From positions 1 to 64,000 of the forward strand of contig CANJCQ010000008.1 in NCBI GenBank assembly GCA_947473355.1: 64,000 nucleotides of DNA, in the 5' to 3' direction. A program made the translations under genes and the position numbers. Position 1 is the first letter of the stretch; every line of letters begins with the position of its first letter. This stretch comes from Sphingomonadaceae bacterium (lineage in GTDB: Bacteria; Pseudomonadota; Alphaproteobacteria; Sphingomonadales; Sphingomonadaceae). The notes under the pieces were generated by a model. The model saw only the letters and a program-made list of their open reading frames with translations, made no database searches and was not told the DNA's origin. Shown in pieces: positions 28,932-37,847 of this stretch.

Positions 28932-29077
28932 GAAAATTCCTCACATTGGCTTGCCGGAAAGTCCGGAAGCCCGAATCTGCTTGCGTTGATGGGGACAGAG
29001 CCCGCCGGAATCAAGCACTCCAGCCTCAACAGGCGGCGCGCCTTGCCATAGCATCTGCCCGCTGTCAAAAGCCGCGC

Positions 29078-30433
29078 GTGAATCACGCCGAACATGCAAG
29101 CCCAAACTCTGGCCCCCGCCCTCGTCGCTTCCTGCCTGCCGGGCCACTGCGCGGCACTATCCGCGTGCCCGGCGACAAGTCGATCAGCCACCGGGCGCTG
29201 ATGCTTTCGGCGCTGGCAGTCGGCGAGAGTCGGATCAGCGGACTGCTCGAGGGCGAGGACGTACTGGCTACGGCGGCAGCGATGCGGGCGATGGGCGCGC
29301 AGGTGGAGCGGGCCGGAGACGGCGAGTGGCGTGTGCACGGCGTTGGCGTCGGCGGCTTGCTCCAACCCGCCCAGGCGCTGGACATGGGCAACAGCGGCAC
29401 TTCGACGCGGCTGCTGATGGGCCTGATTGCCAGCCACCCGATCACTGCTACCTTCGTGGGCGACGCCAGCCTTTCAAAACGCCCGATGGGCCGGGTGATC
29501 GAGCCGCTGAGCCAAATGGGCGCGGAAATTACTGCTAGCCCCGGCGGGCGGCTCCCGTTGATGCTGCGCGGCGCTTCGCCCGCCGTGCCGATTACCTACC
29601 GCCTGCCGGTCGCCTCGGCGCAAGTGAAGAGTGCGGTGCTGCTGGCGGGGCTGAACACACCGGGGATCACCACAGTGATCGAGCCGGTGCCGACGCGCGA
29701 TCATTCCGAGCGGATGCTGCGGGGATTCGGGGCGGAACTAACGGTAGATGTGGATGCCGCAGGCACTCGCACCATCCGCCTGCGCGGCGAAGCCGAACTG
29801 CGCCCGCAAGTGATCGAAGTACCCGGCGACCCCTCCTCAGCCGCCTTCTTCATCGTCGCCGCGCTGCTGGCGCCGGGCAGCGAGCTGGTGATCGAGAACG
29901 TCGGTCTCAATCCCACCCGCGCAGGGCTCATCGAAGTGTTGCGCGCCATGGGCGGCAGCATCGAGGAACTGAACCCCCGCGAGGTTGGCGGCGAGCCGGT
30001 CGCGGATTTGCGGGTTCTGCATTCGCCCCTCAAAGGCATCGAAATCGATCCCGCCATTGCGCCGAGCATGATCGACGAATTTCCGATTCTGTTTGTCGCC
30101 GCTGCGATGGCCGAGGGCCACACCGTCACTTCAGGCCTCGACGAATTGCGCGTCAAGGAATCGGATCGCCTGACGGTCATGAACGAGGCCCTGACCGCAG
30201 CCGGTGCGCGCGTGACCGAGACCGAGGACGGCCTCATCATAGAAGGCAGCGGCGGCGAACCGCTGCGCGGCAGCGCCAATGCCCGCACAAAGACCCATCT
30301 CGATCACCGCGTTGCCATGAGCATGGCCGTTGCCGGCTTGGTCAGCCGCGATGGGGTGGAAGTCGACGACACCCGCCCGATTGCGACGAGCTTTCCAGAT
30401 TTCGAGTCGCTGCTGGGCGGGCTTGTGCAGTGA
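29078..30433 (+). CDS. aroA: 3-phosphoshikimate 1-carboxyvinyltransferase (EPSP synthase)
   Basis: A 451-residue EPSP synthase in the shikimate pathway. Seen: [13 protein letters not shown] (about 32-44), [13 protein letters not shown], the phosphoshikimate-binding [17 protein letters not shown], and LRVKESDRL near the end. The QVKSA segment and the overall pattern look like class II rather than E. coli-type AroA, but reading alone does not settle this. GTG 29078 gives a normal N terminus; the longer open frame from 28946 reads non-conserved residues. It overlaps the next gene by GTGA. Confidence 0.95.
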   Translation: MNHAEHASPNSGPRPRRFLPAGPLRGTIRVPGDKSISHRALMLSALAVGESRISGLLEGEDVLATAAAMRAMGAQVERAGDGEWRVHGVGVGGLLQPAQALDMGNSGTSTRLLMGLIASHPITATFVGDASLSKRPMGRVIEPLSQMGAEITASPGGRLPLMLRGASPAVPITYRLPVASAQVKSAVLLAGLNTPGITTVIEPVPTRDHSERMLRGFGAELTVDVDAAGTRTIRLRGEAELRPQVIEVPGDPSSAAFFIVAALLAPGSELVIENVGLNPTRAGLIEVLRAMGGSIEELNPREVGGEPVADLRVLHSPLKGIEIDPAIAPSMIDEFPILFVAAAMAEGHTVTSGLDELRVKESDRLTVMNEALTAAGARVTETEDGLIIEGSGGEPLRGSANARTKTHLDHRVAMSMAVAGLVSRDGVEVDDTRPIATSFPDFESLLGGLVQ

Positions 30434-30687
30434 AAGGCCAACTAACCCCGTTCACCGCAGACGTTATCGGCATGGTCGGAAGTGGGCTGATGATTGTAGC
30501 CTATGCCTATTCCAACCTGGCGGCGCAGATCAATTTTCCGGCGTTCAACCTGCTTAACCTGATTGGCTCGCTATTGCTGATTGTGTCGTTGACCGTCCAT
30601 TTCAACATGGCTTCCATGGCGCTGGAGATCGTCTGGGCTTTGATCGCCTTGCTCGGCCTGACGAAGTTTCTGCTGAGGCGGGCATGA
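30430..30687 (+). CDS. Small membrane protein (CBU_0592-like)
   Basis: An 85-residue protein with about three hydrophobic helices: [38 protein letters not shown] and [19 protein letters not shown]. The pattern LIGS...L..S..... N..S...E..W is that of a small uncharacterised membrane family often annotated CBU_0592-like. GTG 30430 overlaps the aroA stop and its own TGA overlaps the cmk ATG, so it is translated as part of aroA-cmk. No function is known. Confidence 0.82.
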   Translation: MKGQLTPFTADVIGMVGSGLMIVAYAYSNLAAQINFPAFNLLNLIGSLLLIVSLTVHFNMASMALEIVWALIALLGLTKFLLRRA

Positions 30688-31313
30688 TCATCGCCGTCGA
30701 TGGCCCCACGGCCTCGGGCAAAGGCACCATTGCCAAGGCCCTCGCCCAGCATTTCTGCCTGCCGCATCTCGACACCGGCATGCTTTACCGCGCCGTCGGG
30801 CAGCAGGTTGCGCTGAACGGCGGCGATCCGGATAGCGAGGCTGATTCGCTGGCCGCCTGCGCTTTCCCGGACAGCCTACTCGTCGATCCCGATCTGCGCT
30901 CGGAAGTGTCCGGCGGCCTCGCCAGCCGGGTTTCGGTCCACCCCAGGGTCCGTCAGGCGCTCTATGATCGCCAGCGCATGTTCGCAACCCAGCCGGGCGG
31001 CGCCGTGCTCGACGGGCGGGACATTGGCACGGTGATTGCCCCGGAGGCGGAGGTGAAGCTGTTCATTATCGCCAGCGTTGCGGCACGCGCTGAGCGACGT
31101 TTCCTTGAGATGCAGCGGACAGGCCGCGAGGTGACGCTGGCCGAGATCACGACGGACCTCGAGGCGCGCGACTTGCGCGACGCGACCCGCAGCGCAGCGC
31201 CGCTAATCCAGGCGGAAGGCGCGATTGTGATTGACACCTCGCTGCTTTCGCCCAGCGAGGCGATTGCCCGGGCAATTTCCTTTGTCGATCTGCTGACAGG
31301 CAACACGGGTTAA
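30684..31313 (+). CDS. cmk: Cytidylate kinase
   Basis: A 209-residue (d)CMP kinase. The P-loop is DGPTASGKGTIAKALA (residues 6-21), the CMP-binding HLDTGMLYRAVG segment follows, and the later DGRDIGTVIAP and DLEARDLRDATRSAAPL segments bind substrate and ATP. Length is normal. It is coupled to the upstream membrane protein (ATGA) and is followed 14 bases later by a cytochrome c gene, with rpsA further on; aroA-cmk-rpsA is a common bacterial order. Confidence 0.96.
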   Translation: MIIAVDGPTASGKGTIAKALAQHFCLPHLDTGMLYRAVGQQVALNGGDPDSEADSLAACAFPDSLLVDPDLRSEVSGGLASRVSVHPRVRQALYDRQRMFATQPGGAVLDGRDIGTVIAPEAEVKLFIIASVAARAERRFLEMQRTGREVTLAEITTDLEARDLRDATRSAAPLIQAEGAIVIDTSLLSPSEAIARAISFVDLLTGNTG

Positions 31314-31327
31314 GCGGAGGCCAACCG

Positions 31328-31702
31328 ATGTCGAAGTCCCATGCCAAGGCCGCTGTAGCGCTTTCCGCCGCCCTGCTGCTCGCCATGCCCGCAAATGTCG
31401 CAGCATCCAGATCCAATCGCGCTCTTCCCCCGAGCCCGCAGCGCGGCCTCGCTTTCGTTCAGCAGCACTGCGCCTCATGCCACGGCGTCACCGCAAACTC
31501 GCGTTCGCCCAACCCCGAATCGCCCCCCTTCGAGGATGTCGCCAACAAGCCAGGGCTGACCGTGGTCACGCTCCGCCAGTTCCTCAGCGATTCGCACAAT
31601 TATCCCGCCGCCATGAATTTCACTGTCGACCACGCCCGGATCAGGGACATCGCGGCCTATATGCTGACCCTGCGCAAGCCCAACTACCGACCGCAGCCGT
31701 AA
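31328..31702 (+). CDS. Small periplasmic c-type cytochrome
   Basis: A 124-residue single-haem cytochrome c. Residues 1-27 are a Sec signal (AAVALSAALLLAMPANVAA). The haem motif is CASCH (about 49-53) and a candidate distal Met occurs in AAMNFTVD or AYMLTLR. The domain is short, as in soluble class I cytochromes. It lies 14 bases after cmk and 217 bases before rpsA. Its electron partner is unknown, but PQQ dehydrogenases in this genome would need such carriers. Confidence 0.85.
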   Translation: MSKSHAKAAVALSAALLLAMPANVAASRSNRALPPSPQRGLAFVQQHCASCHGVTANSRSPNPESPPFEDVANKPGLTVVTLRQFLSDSHNYPAAMNFTVDHARIRDIAAYMLTLRKPNYRPQP

Positions 31703-31919
31703 GGCCAGCCTCCGCCCATTTTCCTTGCTTTTCCGCCGATCCGCGCCTAAGCGCGCCCGGTCCCGCAAGTCCGCAAGGCTGATCGGGGCGCCTGCCATGG
31801 CATTCGGCCCGGCAGGCAGATCGGCCCTTTTGGCCCACCTCCGGCATGGTGCTGGCGGCGGAGAAAGACCGGCGGAAAAACCGCCCGGCCGGAAACATTG
31901 ATCTTAGGATACTACACAT
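31703..31919 (+). other. Intergenic leader before rpsA
   Basis: The 217 bases hold no convincing gene. An inverted repeat GCCTGCC/GGCAGGC spans about 31790-31817. Self-regulation of rpsA through its mRNA leader is known in other bacteria; whether this hairpin has such a role is only a guess. Confidence 0.4.
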
Positions 31920-33641
31920 ATGGCCAGTTTGGCTGATTTCGGGACTAATCCCACGCGCGATGATTTTGCCGCGCTTCTCGACGAATCACTCGGTGGTGCA
32001 GATGGCGGCGGCTTTGAGGGCCGCGTCGTCAAGGGCACCGTCACCGCAATTGAAAACGACAAGGCCGTCATCGACGTCGGCCTGAAGAGCGAAGGCCGCG
32101 TTTCCCTTCGCGAATTCGCCATGCCTGGCCAGCCGCACGGACTGAGCGTCGGCGATGAGGTCGAAGTCTATGTCGACCGCGTCGAAAATTCCGAAGGCGA
32201 AGCCATGCTCAGCCGCGATCGCGCCCGCCGCGAAGCCAGCTGGGACAAGCTCGAAGCCGAATTCGGCGAAGGCAAGCGCGTTGATGGCGTAATCTTTGGC
32301 CGCGTCAAGGGCGGCTTCACGGTCGATCTCGATGGCGCCGTGGCCTTCCTGCCTGGTTCGCAGGTCGATATCCGCCCGGTTCGCGATGTGCAGCCGCTGA
32401 TGGACATTCCCCAGCCCTTCCAGATCCTCAAAATGGACCGCCGCCGCGGCAATATCGTCGTCTCGCGCCGCGCCGTGCTTGAAGAAACCCGCGCAGAACA
32501 GCGTTCGGGCCTGATCCTGAACCTGACCGAAGGCCAGATCATCGACGGCGTGGTCAAGAACATCACCGACTACGGCGCCTTCGTCGATCTGGGCGGTATC
32601 GATGGCCTGCTGCATGTCACCGACATGAGCTACAAGCGGGTCAACCACCCCAACGAGGTCATCAACATCGGTGACACGGTCAAGGTGCAGATCGTCCGCA
32701 TCAACCAGGAAACCCAGCGCATCAGCCTCGGCATGAAGCAGCTGGAAAGCGATCCCTGGGAAGGCGTCGCCGCCAAGTATCCGATTGGCGCCAAGCTGCA
32801 CGGCACTGTCACCAACATCACCGAATATGGCGCCTTCATCGAGCTGGAAGCCGGCATCGAGGGTCTGGTCCACGTTTCGGAAATGTCCTGGACCAAGAAG
32901 AACGTGCATCCCGGCAAGATCGTTTCGACCAGCCAGGAAGTCGATGTCATCGTGCTCGAAGTCGATAGCGACAAGCGCCGGATCAGCCTGGGCCTCAAGC
33001 AGGCCAACCAGAACCCCTGGGAGGCTTTCGCCGACAAGAACCCGGTCGGCACGCAAGTCGAAGGCGAAGTCAAGAACGCCACCGAATTCGGCCTGTTCAT
33101 CGGCCTCGATGGCGATGTCGATGGCATGGTCCACATGTCGGATATCGCCTGGGGCATCTCGGGCGAGGACGCATTGGCGCTCCACCGCAAGGGCGAGCAG
33201 GTCAAGGCCGTGGTGCTCGATATCGATGTCGAGAAGGAACGCATCAGCCTCGGCATGAAGCAGCTTGAAAAGGGCGCACCGGCCGCTGGCGGCACGGCTG
33301 CCGCATCTGGCTCGCTCCGCAAGGGCGAAATTGTCACGGTCACCGTGCTCGAAGTGCGCGATGGCGGCTTGGAAGTGCAGGCTGGCGACGATGGCGCGAC
33401 TGGCTTCATCAAGCGCAGCGACCTTGGCCGCGACCGCGACGAACAACGCCCCGACCGCTTCCAGGTCGGCCAGAAGTTCGACGCTATGGTTGCCGGGTTT
33501 GATCGTTCGAAGAAGCCAAACTTCTCGATCAAGGCACACCAGATGGCCGAAGAGAAGCAGGCTGTGGAGCAGTACGGTTCGTCCGATTCGGGCGCATCGC
33601 TGGGCGACATCCTCGGCGCAGCGCTGAAGGCGAAGCAGTAA
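31920..33641 (+). CDS. rpsA: 30S ribosomal protein bS1
   Basis: A 573-residue bS1 that delivers mRNA to the 30S subunit. Six S1 (OB-fold) repeats are visible; the clearest read GVVKNITDYGAFVDLGG, GTVTNITEYGAFIELEAG and GEVKNATEFGLFIGLDGD, each followed by the HVTDMS, HVSEMS or HMSDIA segment and a RISLGMKQ or RISLGLKQ end. The first two repeats are the diverged ribosome-binding ones and the last is weak. The ATG at 31920 follows TTAGGA. It ends with a low-complexity Ser/Ala segment. Confidence 0.97.
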   Translation: MASLADFGTNPTRDDFAALLDESLGGADGGGFEGRVVKGTVTAIENDKAVIDVGLKSEGRVSLREFAMPGQPHGLSVGDEVEVYVDRVENSEGEAMLSRDRARREASWDKLEAEFGEGKRVDGVIFGRVKGGFTVDLDGAVAFLPGSQVDIRPVRDVQPLMDIPQPFQILKMDRRRGNIVVSRRAVLEETRAEQRSGLILNLTEGQIIDGVVKNITDYGAFVDLGGIDGLLHVTDMSYKRVNHPNEVINIGDTVKVQIVRINQETQRISLGMKQLESDPWEGVAAKYPIGAKLHGTVTNITEYGAFIELEAGIEGLVHVSEMSWTKKNVHPGKIVSTSQEVDVIVLEVDSDKRRISLGLKQANQNPWEAFADKNPVGTQVEGEVKNATEFGLFIGLDGDVDGMVHMSDIAWGISGEDALALHRKGEQVKAVVLDIDVEKERISLGMKQLEKGAPAAGGTAAASGSLRKGEIVTVTVLEVRDGGLEVQAGDDGATGFIKRSDLGRDRDEQRPDRFQVGQKFDAMVAGFDRSKKPNFSIKAHQMAEEKQAVEQYGSSDSGASLGDILGAALKAKQ

Positions 33642-33649
33642 GCCGGAGG

Positions 33650-33727
33650 CCCACCCCCAACCCCTCCCGCCTGCGGGAGGGGAGCGAGACTTGCCGAACG
33701 TAGTAAGGCTAGTCGCAGCGGGGTGGG
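33650..33727. repeat. Palindromic repeat after rpsA
   Basis: The outer arms CCCACCCC (33650-33657) and GGGGTGGG (33720-33727) enclose a hairpin CCCCTCCCGC-CTG-CGGGAGGGG (33661-33682). The CCCACCCC...CCCCTCCCG module recurs in two copies at 39150-39258, so this is a small dispersed element. Confidence 0.7.
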
Positions 33728-33748
33728 TTTTCGAGCGATCATTCAAAG

Positions 33749-33778
33749 GCCCGTCCGGAGCGATCCGGGCGGGCTTTT
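33749..33778 (+). terminator. Intrinsic terminator after rpsA
   Basis: Arms GCCCGTCCGGA (33749-33759) and TCCGGGCGGGC (33764-33774) pair with one G-T pair and are followed directly by TTTT. It lies about 108 bases past the rpsA stop, after the palindromic repeat. Confidence 0.85.
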
Positions 33779-33816
33779 GCTTGGCGCGGAGATGCATTTG
33801 GCTTAGTATTCGGGCG

Positions 33817-34224
33817 ATGGAAGCAAGCTGTCAGTGCGGTCGACTTCACGCGAGTGTCGTGGACGAAGCCCAATCCTTCACGGTCTTGTGCCACTGCACA
33901 GACTGCCAGCGCCGAAGCGGCTCGCCCTTCGGCGTGATCAGCTATTTCGGGAGTGACGCGGTTACAATTGGGGGCGAGGCCGGCGAATTCAGCCGGACCA
34001 ATGATTCCGGAAACCAGGTGACCAGCGGCTTTTGCAAATCATGCGGCAGCACCGTCTATGTTCTGCTAAGCAAGAACAACGCGCTGATCGGGATACCTGT
34101 TGGGGCCTTCGCGGATCCTGACTTTCCGTTGCCTGTGCGCTCTGTTTGGGAGCAGCGTCGGCACAACTGGGTTGAGCTGCCCGAAGCAATCATGCGATTT
34201 GAAAGAGGTACTGACGGAAAATGA
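33817..34224 (+). CDS. GFA (glutathione-dependent formaldehyde-activating) family protein
   Basis: A 135-residue zinc protein of the GFA/CENP-V family. The zinc cysteines are in CQCG (residues 5-8), CHCTDCQ (about 27-33) and CKSCGS. Members include glutathione-dependent formaldehyde-activating enzyme, but many have no proven activity. ATG 33817 is the first start after the rpsA terminator. Its TGA overlaps gloB as ATGA; pairing with a glutathione thioesterase supports a role in glutathione-linked aldehyde detoxification, which is inferred. Confidence 0.88.
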   Translation: MEASCQCGRLHASVVDEAQSFTVLCHCTDCQRRSGSPFGVISYFGSDAVTIGGEAGEFSRTNDSGNQVTSGFCKSCGSTVYVLLSKNNALIGIPVGAFADPDFPLPVRSVWEQRRHNWVELPEAIMRFERGTDGK

Positions 34225-34997
34225 CACTCGAAGTCCACCAGTTCGCCTGCCTCGACGACAACTACGGCTACCTGCTGCACGATCACGCCAGCGGAGAGAC
34301 TGCCTGCATCGATACGCCCGATGCCGAAGCCTATCTGCGCGAGGCCTCGGCCAAGGGCTGGACGATCACCCAGATCTGGAACACCCACTGGCACCCCGAT
34401 CATGCGGGCGGTAATGAGGCGATCAAGGCAGCGACTGGCTGCACGATCACCGCGCCTGCCGCCGAGGCCGACAAGATTGCCGGGATCGACCGCACGGTCG
34501 GACAGGGCGATAAAGTCGCGCTGGGGGGCTTCACGGCCACAGTGATCGACGTCGGCGGGCACACCAACGGTCATATTGCATACTACCTGCCAGAGGGCTC
34601 ACTGGCCTTCGTCGGCGATGCAGTCTTTGCATTGGGCTGCGGTCGGATGTTCGAGGGCACCCCGCCGCAGTTCTGGGCGAGCCTGTCGCGGATCAAGGCG
34701 TTGCCGGGCGAAACCACGCTCTATTGCGCCCATGAATACACTGCCTCGAACGCCCGCTTCGCCCTTCACGCCGATCCCGACAATGCCGCGCTCAGGGCCT
34801 ATGCCGATGAAGTCGCGGACAAGCGCTCACGCGATGAATGGACCGTGCCGATGCGGCTTGACAAGGAGCTGGCGGCCAATCCGTTCCTGCGGGCCGATGC
34901 GCCGGACATGCAGGCACGCTGGGCCAAGAATGGCGGGAAAATCGGCGATGCGGTGGCGACCTTTGCGGCGTTGCGCAGCGCCAAGGACAATTTCTAG
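34221..34997 (+). CDS. gloB: Hydroxyacylglutathione hydrolase (glyoxalase II)
   Basis: A 258-residue metallo-beta-lactamase-fold thioesterase that hydrolyses S-D-lactoylglutathione to lactate and glutathione. The binuclear metal motif is THWHPDHAGGN (about 56-66), with later His in GGHTNGH, the Asp of FVGDAVFALGCGRMFEG and the YCAHEYTASN segment, all standard for GloB. The C-terminal helical glutathione-binding part ends with NPFLRAD. It is coupled to the GFA gene and its stop overlaps the convergent phosphotransferase stop. Confidence 0.96.
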   Translation: MTLEVHQFACLDDNYGYLLHDHASGETACIDTPDAEAYLREASAKGWTITQIWNTHWHPDHAGGNEAIKAATGCTITAPAAEADKIAGIDRTVGQGDKVALGGFTATVIDVGGHTNGHIAYYLPEGSLAFVGDAVFALGCGRMFEGTPPQFWASLSRIKALPGETTLYCAHEYTASNARFALHADPDNAALRAYADEVADKRSRDEWTVPMRLDKELAANPFLRADAPDMQARWAKNGGKIGDAVATFAALRSAKDNF

Positions 34998-36442
34998 CCG
35001 ATTGCCGCCAGCCCATCCCAGTCAGCAATCGCCGCCGTGTTGCGAGCGACCAACGTGGTCAGCAGGCCCGCATTGTGGGCATTGCGCGCGATGAAAGCGG
35101 CAGCAACAACGGTCATCCACGGGCCCGAGACGATATTGCGCCGATAGGCCTCCAGCGCCTGGTCAGCAGAATAGGTGGGGTCTGCCTCGGCCAGCATCGC
35201 GGCATGCTCGGCAACCAGCTCCTGTTCGCAGGCGCGGCGATCTTCGGGGCTGACGCTGCCCGATAGGAAATAGGCGACGTCATACTGCGGATCACCCGTC
35301 CCCAGGCTCTGCCAGTCGATAATGCAGGCGCGCCGCGTTTCGCCTTGACCCTCGAACAGCACATTGTCGACGCGCGGGTCGCCGTGGATCAGGCTGGTGT
35401 GGCGCGGCCTCTGCGCCAGCCACGTCGGAGCCAGGCGACCGAACGCATCGATAATGGCCAGCTCATTCTCAGGGATTGGCCCGGCCAGCCATTCACGCAG
35501 CACTCCGGCACCCTTGGCATAGGCGAACAGCAATTGTTCGGGCGCAAGCAGCAAGCCCGGTTCGACATCGCCAGTGCGGCCCAGCCAGCGGCGGTGGAAC
35601 AGCGCCAGCTCGCGGATCGTGAGCGCAGCATCGGCTGGCGAGCAGCCGGTGATCTGGTCGCCCGCCGTGGTGCTTTCGGTGAGGTCTTCAATCAACAAGT
35701 TGGTGAGGCCCTGGGCGTCGGTCGCCCCGAACCAGCATTGCGGCACGCGAAAGCCTGGCTCCGGCCCGAACAGCGCATAGGCTCGCCGTTCGCGCTCGAA
35801 TGGGCCGGGCCGTTCGGGGCTATGGTCCGCCTGCGCGCCAATCTTGCAGATGGCGCTGCGCGGGGCGGTGATCTGGCCGCTGTTGTAAGCCGCGCGAACC
35901 CGGACCACGATGCTGGTGGTGCCGTGGCCGACAGGCGTTACTTCTGGCTCCAATGCCAGCCGCTGCACGCTGGCGACACCGCCCGCCGCCAATGCGCGTT
36001 GCAGCCAGTCGGCCGTAATCTCGCCGGGTGCGGCGATTAGCGAAGGCGGGGGCAGCGCAGCAGGATCGAACAGATCGCCGTCCTCACCCCACAGCCCCTT
36101 CATGTAAGCTGAGTTCCAGCAGCGGATGAAACGGCCCGCTTCAGCCTCGAACACTTCGATGCCGCAGAGCGCGACCTCGCGCCCGTCGCGGCTGACCATG
36201 TTCCACACCGACGTAACAAAGCGATCATCGGCATGCAGCACCTGATGGGTGAACAGCGGCTTGATCAAAAGACTGCGTTCGATCCGCTCAATCTGCTCAT
36301 CGTGGCTGAGTGGCAGGACGCAGCCGGGATCGTGGCGGATAATCGGATTGGCGCAGATCTCGCGCACCAGCTCGGCTTCGCCGGCGTTGTAGACCCGCTC
36401 CCAGTAGAGCTCGATCAACTCGCGCGGGCTGCGGTGGGCCAT
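34994..36442 (-). CDS. SnoaL-like domain fused to aminoglycoside-phosphotransferase-like kinase
   Basis: A 482-residue two-domain protein. Residues 1 to about 125 look like a SnoaL/NTF2-like domain (ELIELYWERVYNAGE; CWNSAYMKGLWGEDGD). Residues about 140-480 are an APH/ecdysteroid-kinase-type phosphotransferase with VGHGTTSIVVRV at the start, the catalytic loop HGDPRVDNVLF and the metal-binding IIDWQSLG. Such kinases phosphorylate small alcohols or amino alcohols; the fused domain may bind or modify the same molecule. It begins 10 bases after atpF ends, so it could be transcribed from the F0 operon, though no functional link is evident. Confidence 0.82.
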   Translation of the reverse strand: MAHRSPRELIELYWERVYNAGEAELVREICANPIIRHDPGCVLPLSHDEQIERIERSLLIKPLFTHQVLHADDRFVTSVWNMVSRDGREVALCGIEVFEAEAGRFIRCWNSAYMKGLWGEDGDLFDPAALPPPSLIAAPGEITADWLQRALAAGGVASVQRLALEPEVTPVGHGTTSIVVRVRAAYNSGQITAPRSAICKIGAQADHSPERPGPFERERRAYALFGPEPGFRVPQCWFGATDAQGLTNLLIEDLTESTTAGDQITGCSPADAALTIRELALFHRRWLGRTGDVEPGLLLAPEQLLFAYAKGAGVLREWLAGPIPENELAIIDAFGRLAPTWLAQRPRHTSLIHGDPRVDNVLFEGQGETRRACIIDWQSLGTGDPQYDVAYFLSGSVSPEDRRACEQELVAEHAAMLAEADPTYSADQALEAYRRNIVSGPWMTVVAAAFIARNAHNAGLLTTLVARNTAAIADWDGLAAIG

Positions 36443-36452
36443 GCCGGCTGAA

Positions 36453-37001
36453 TCAGAAACCGGCTATCGCCGCATCCACCAGCTTCTTGTCCGCGCCCGC
36501 ATCATGCCCTTCGGCAATCAGTCCGCGCGCGGCCTCAGAAGCCGCCTGGGCGGCCTTGGCGCGCAGTTCGGCGATGGCATGGCGCTCGGCGGCGGCGATC
36601 TTTTCTTCGGCGCTCTTGCTGCGGCGTTCGATCAGCGCACTGGCATCGGCCTTGGCCTTGGCGACGATCAGCTTGGCTTCCTCGTCAGCTGCAGCGCGCA
36701 GGGCGTCGGCGTCCTTGGCAGCGTCGCGGACTTTCTTTTCATATTCGGCCTTGAGCGCTTCGGCTTCGGCGCGCAGCTTGGCGGCATCGTCGAGCTGCTT
36801 GCGGATATCGGCGATCTGCTTGTCGAGCATGCCTGCAACGATGGCTGGCACCTTCATGTAGAGCATCAGCAGGAACACCGCGATCATGGCCATGGCAACC
36901 CAGCCGCCAGGGCTGAGCAACAGCGCGGTGGGCTCTTCTGCATGCTCGGCATGTTCAGCCACGGCTTCTGCCGCAGCGGCGAGGATGTTCAGATCAAGCA
37001 T
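36453..37001 (-). CDS. atpF: F0F1 ATP synthase subunit b
   Basis: A 182-residue peripheral stalk subunit. One membrane helix (GGWVAMAMIAVFLLMLYMKV, about 31-50) is followed by a long charged coiled coil rich in Ala, Lys and Glu. With the b' subunit encoded immediately upstream it forms the heterodimeric stalk typical of alphaproteobacteria. It overlaps the b' gene by 8 bases. The F1 genes are not in this window. Confidence 0.93.
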   Translation of the reverse strand: MLDLNILAAAAEAVAEHAEHAEEPTALLLSPGGWVAMAMIAVFLLMLYMKVPAIVAGMLDKQIADIRKQLDDAAKLRAEAEALKAEYEKKVRDAAKDADALRAAADEEAKLIVAKAKADASALIERRSKSAEEKIAAAERHAIAELRAKAAQAASEAARGLIAEGHDAGADKKLVDAAIAGF

Positions 37002-37488
37002 TGGCGAATACTGCCTTCACGGCTGACTGGGCCTTGGCCGCAGTCACCTTTGCGCCGGAAACCTTGGCGACGATGTCCTGTGCTGCCTCGGCGGCAACTG
37101 CCTCAATATTCGCCATGGCACCCTTGCGGGCCGCACTGAGCGAGGCTTCCGCCGCCGCCAGCTTTGCCGAAACTTCCGCATCGGCCTTGGCCAGACGGAG
37201 TTCGGCATCCTTGGCCGCCTTGGCTTTTGCCACAGAGGTCACTTCATGCGCTGCTGCACGCGCCGCAAGATCAGCGGCACGGGCGCGTTCCTCGGCCTCA
37301 TCGGCTCCGGCGCGTGCACGTTCGGCAGCGGCGAGATCGGCCGCGATCTTGGCATTGCGGCCTTCGACCACGCCTTCGATCTTGGGGACCATGCCTTTGC
37401 CGATGCCGAAATAGATCGCAGCCAGCACCAGAGCCAGCCAGAACCATTGCGACTGATAGACGAGCAGAAGTTGATTAAGTTGAGGCAT
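36994..37488 (-). CDS. atpG: F0F1 ATP synthase subunit b'
   Basis: A 164-residue b'-type stalk subunit. The N-terminal helix WFWLALVLAAIYFGIGKGMVPKI is followed by the family-typical IEGVVEGRNAKIAADLAAAE stretch and a long Ala-rich coiled coil. It lies between atpE and atpF. The b' gene is called atpG or atpF2 in different annotations. Confidence 0.92.
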   Translation of the reverse strand: MPQLNQLLLVYQSQWFWLALVLAAIYFGIGKGMVPKIEGVVEGRNAKIAADLAAAERARAGADEAEERARAADLAARAAAHEVTSVAKAKAAKDAELRLAKADAEVSAKLAAAEASLSAARKGAMANIEAVAAEAAQDIVAKVSGAKVTAAKAQSAVKAVFANA

Positions 37489-37569
37489 CGTACTCTTTCC
37501 GTATCAACAGACACCGCAGCGGAAAGGCACGGGCCGCAGCCCCTGCCGTTCCGCCAGCGGAAGCTATGG

Positions 37570-37797
37570 TCAAACGGCGTAGAGAATGATCATGGCGACC
37601 GCGAATGCGATCAGGCCAAGCAGTTCCGCGGCTGCGAAGCCGATGAACAAACGGCCCTGCTGGCCGTCGGCTGCTGCCGGATTGCGCAGTGCGCCCTGCA
37701 GGAACGAACCGAAGACGTTGCCCACGCCGGTGGCGGCCATGCCGACACCGATTGCTGCGAGACCGGCACCGATAACCTTAGCTGCTGCGAGATCCAT
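37570..37797 (-). CDS. atpE: F0F1 ATP synthase subunit c
   Basis: A 75-residue proteolipid forming the rotor ring. Two helices flank the polar loop GALRNPAA. The proton-carrying carboxylate is Glu in FAAAELLGL (about residue 57). No sodium-type ligand set is obvious, consistent with a proton-driven enzyme. It lies 50 bases downstream of atpB. Confidence 0.96.
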   Translation of the reverse strand: MDLAAAKVIGAGLAAIGVGMAATGVGNVFGSFLQGALRNPAAADGQQGRLFIGFAAAELLGLIAFAVAMIILYAV

Positions 37798-37847
37798 TTT
37801 ACGAACTCCTGTGATAAATCAGATTGTGATGGTTGGAAGGATGAAAC

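Noticed and set aside
31986..33797. 603-codon minus-strand open frame opposite rpsA
   Set aside because: It mirrors the S1 repeats in antisense, and rpsA on the plus strand is certain.
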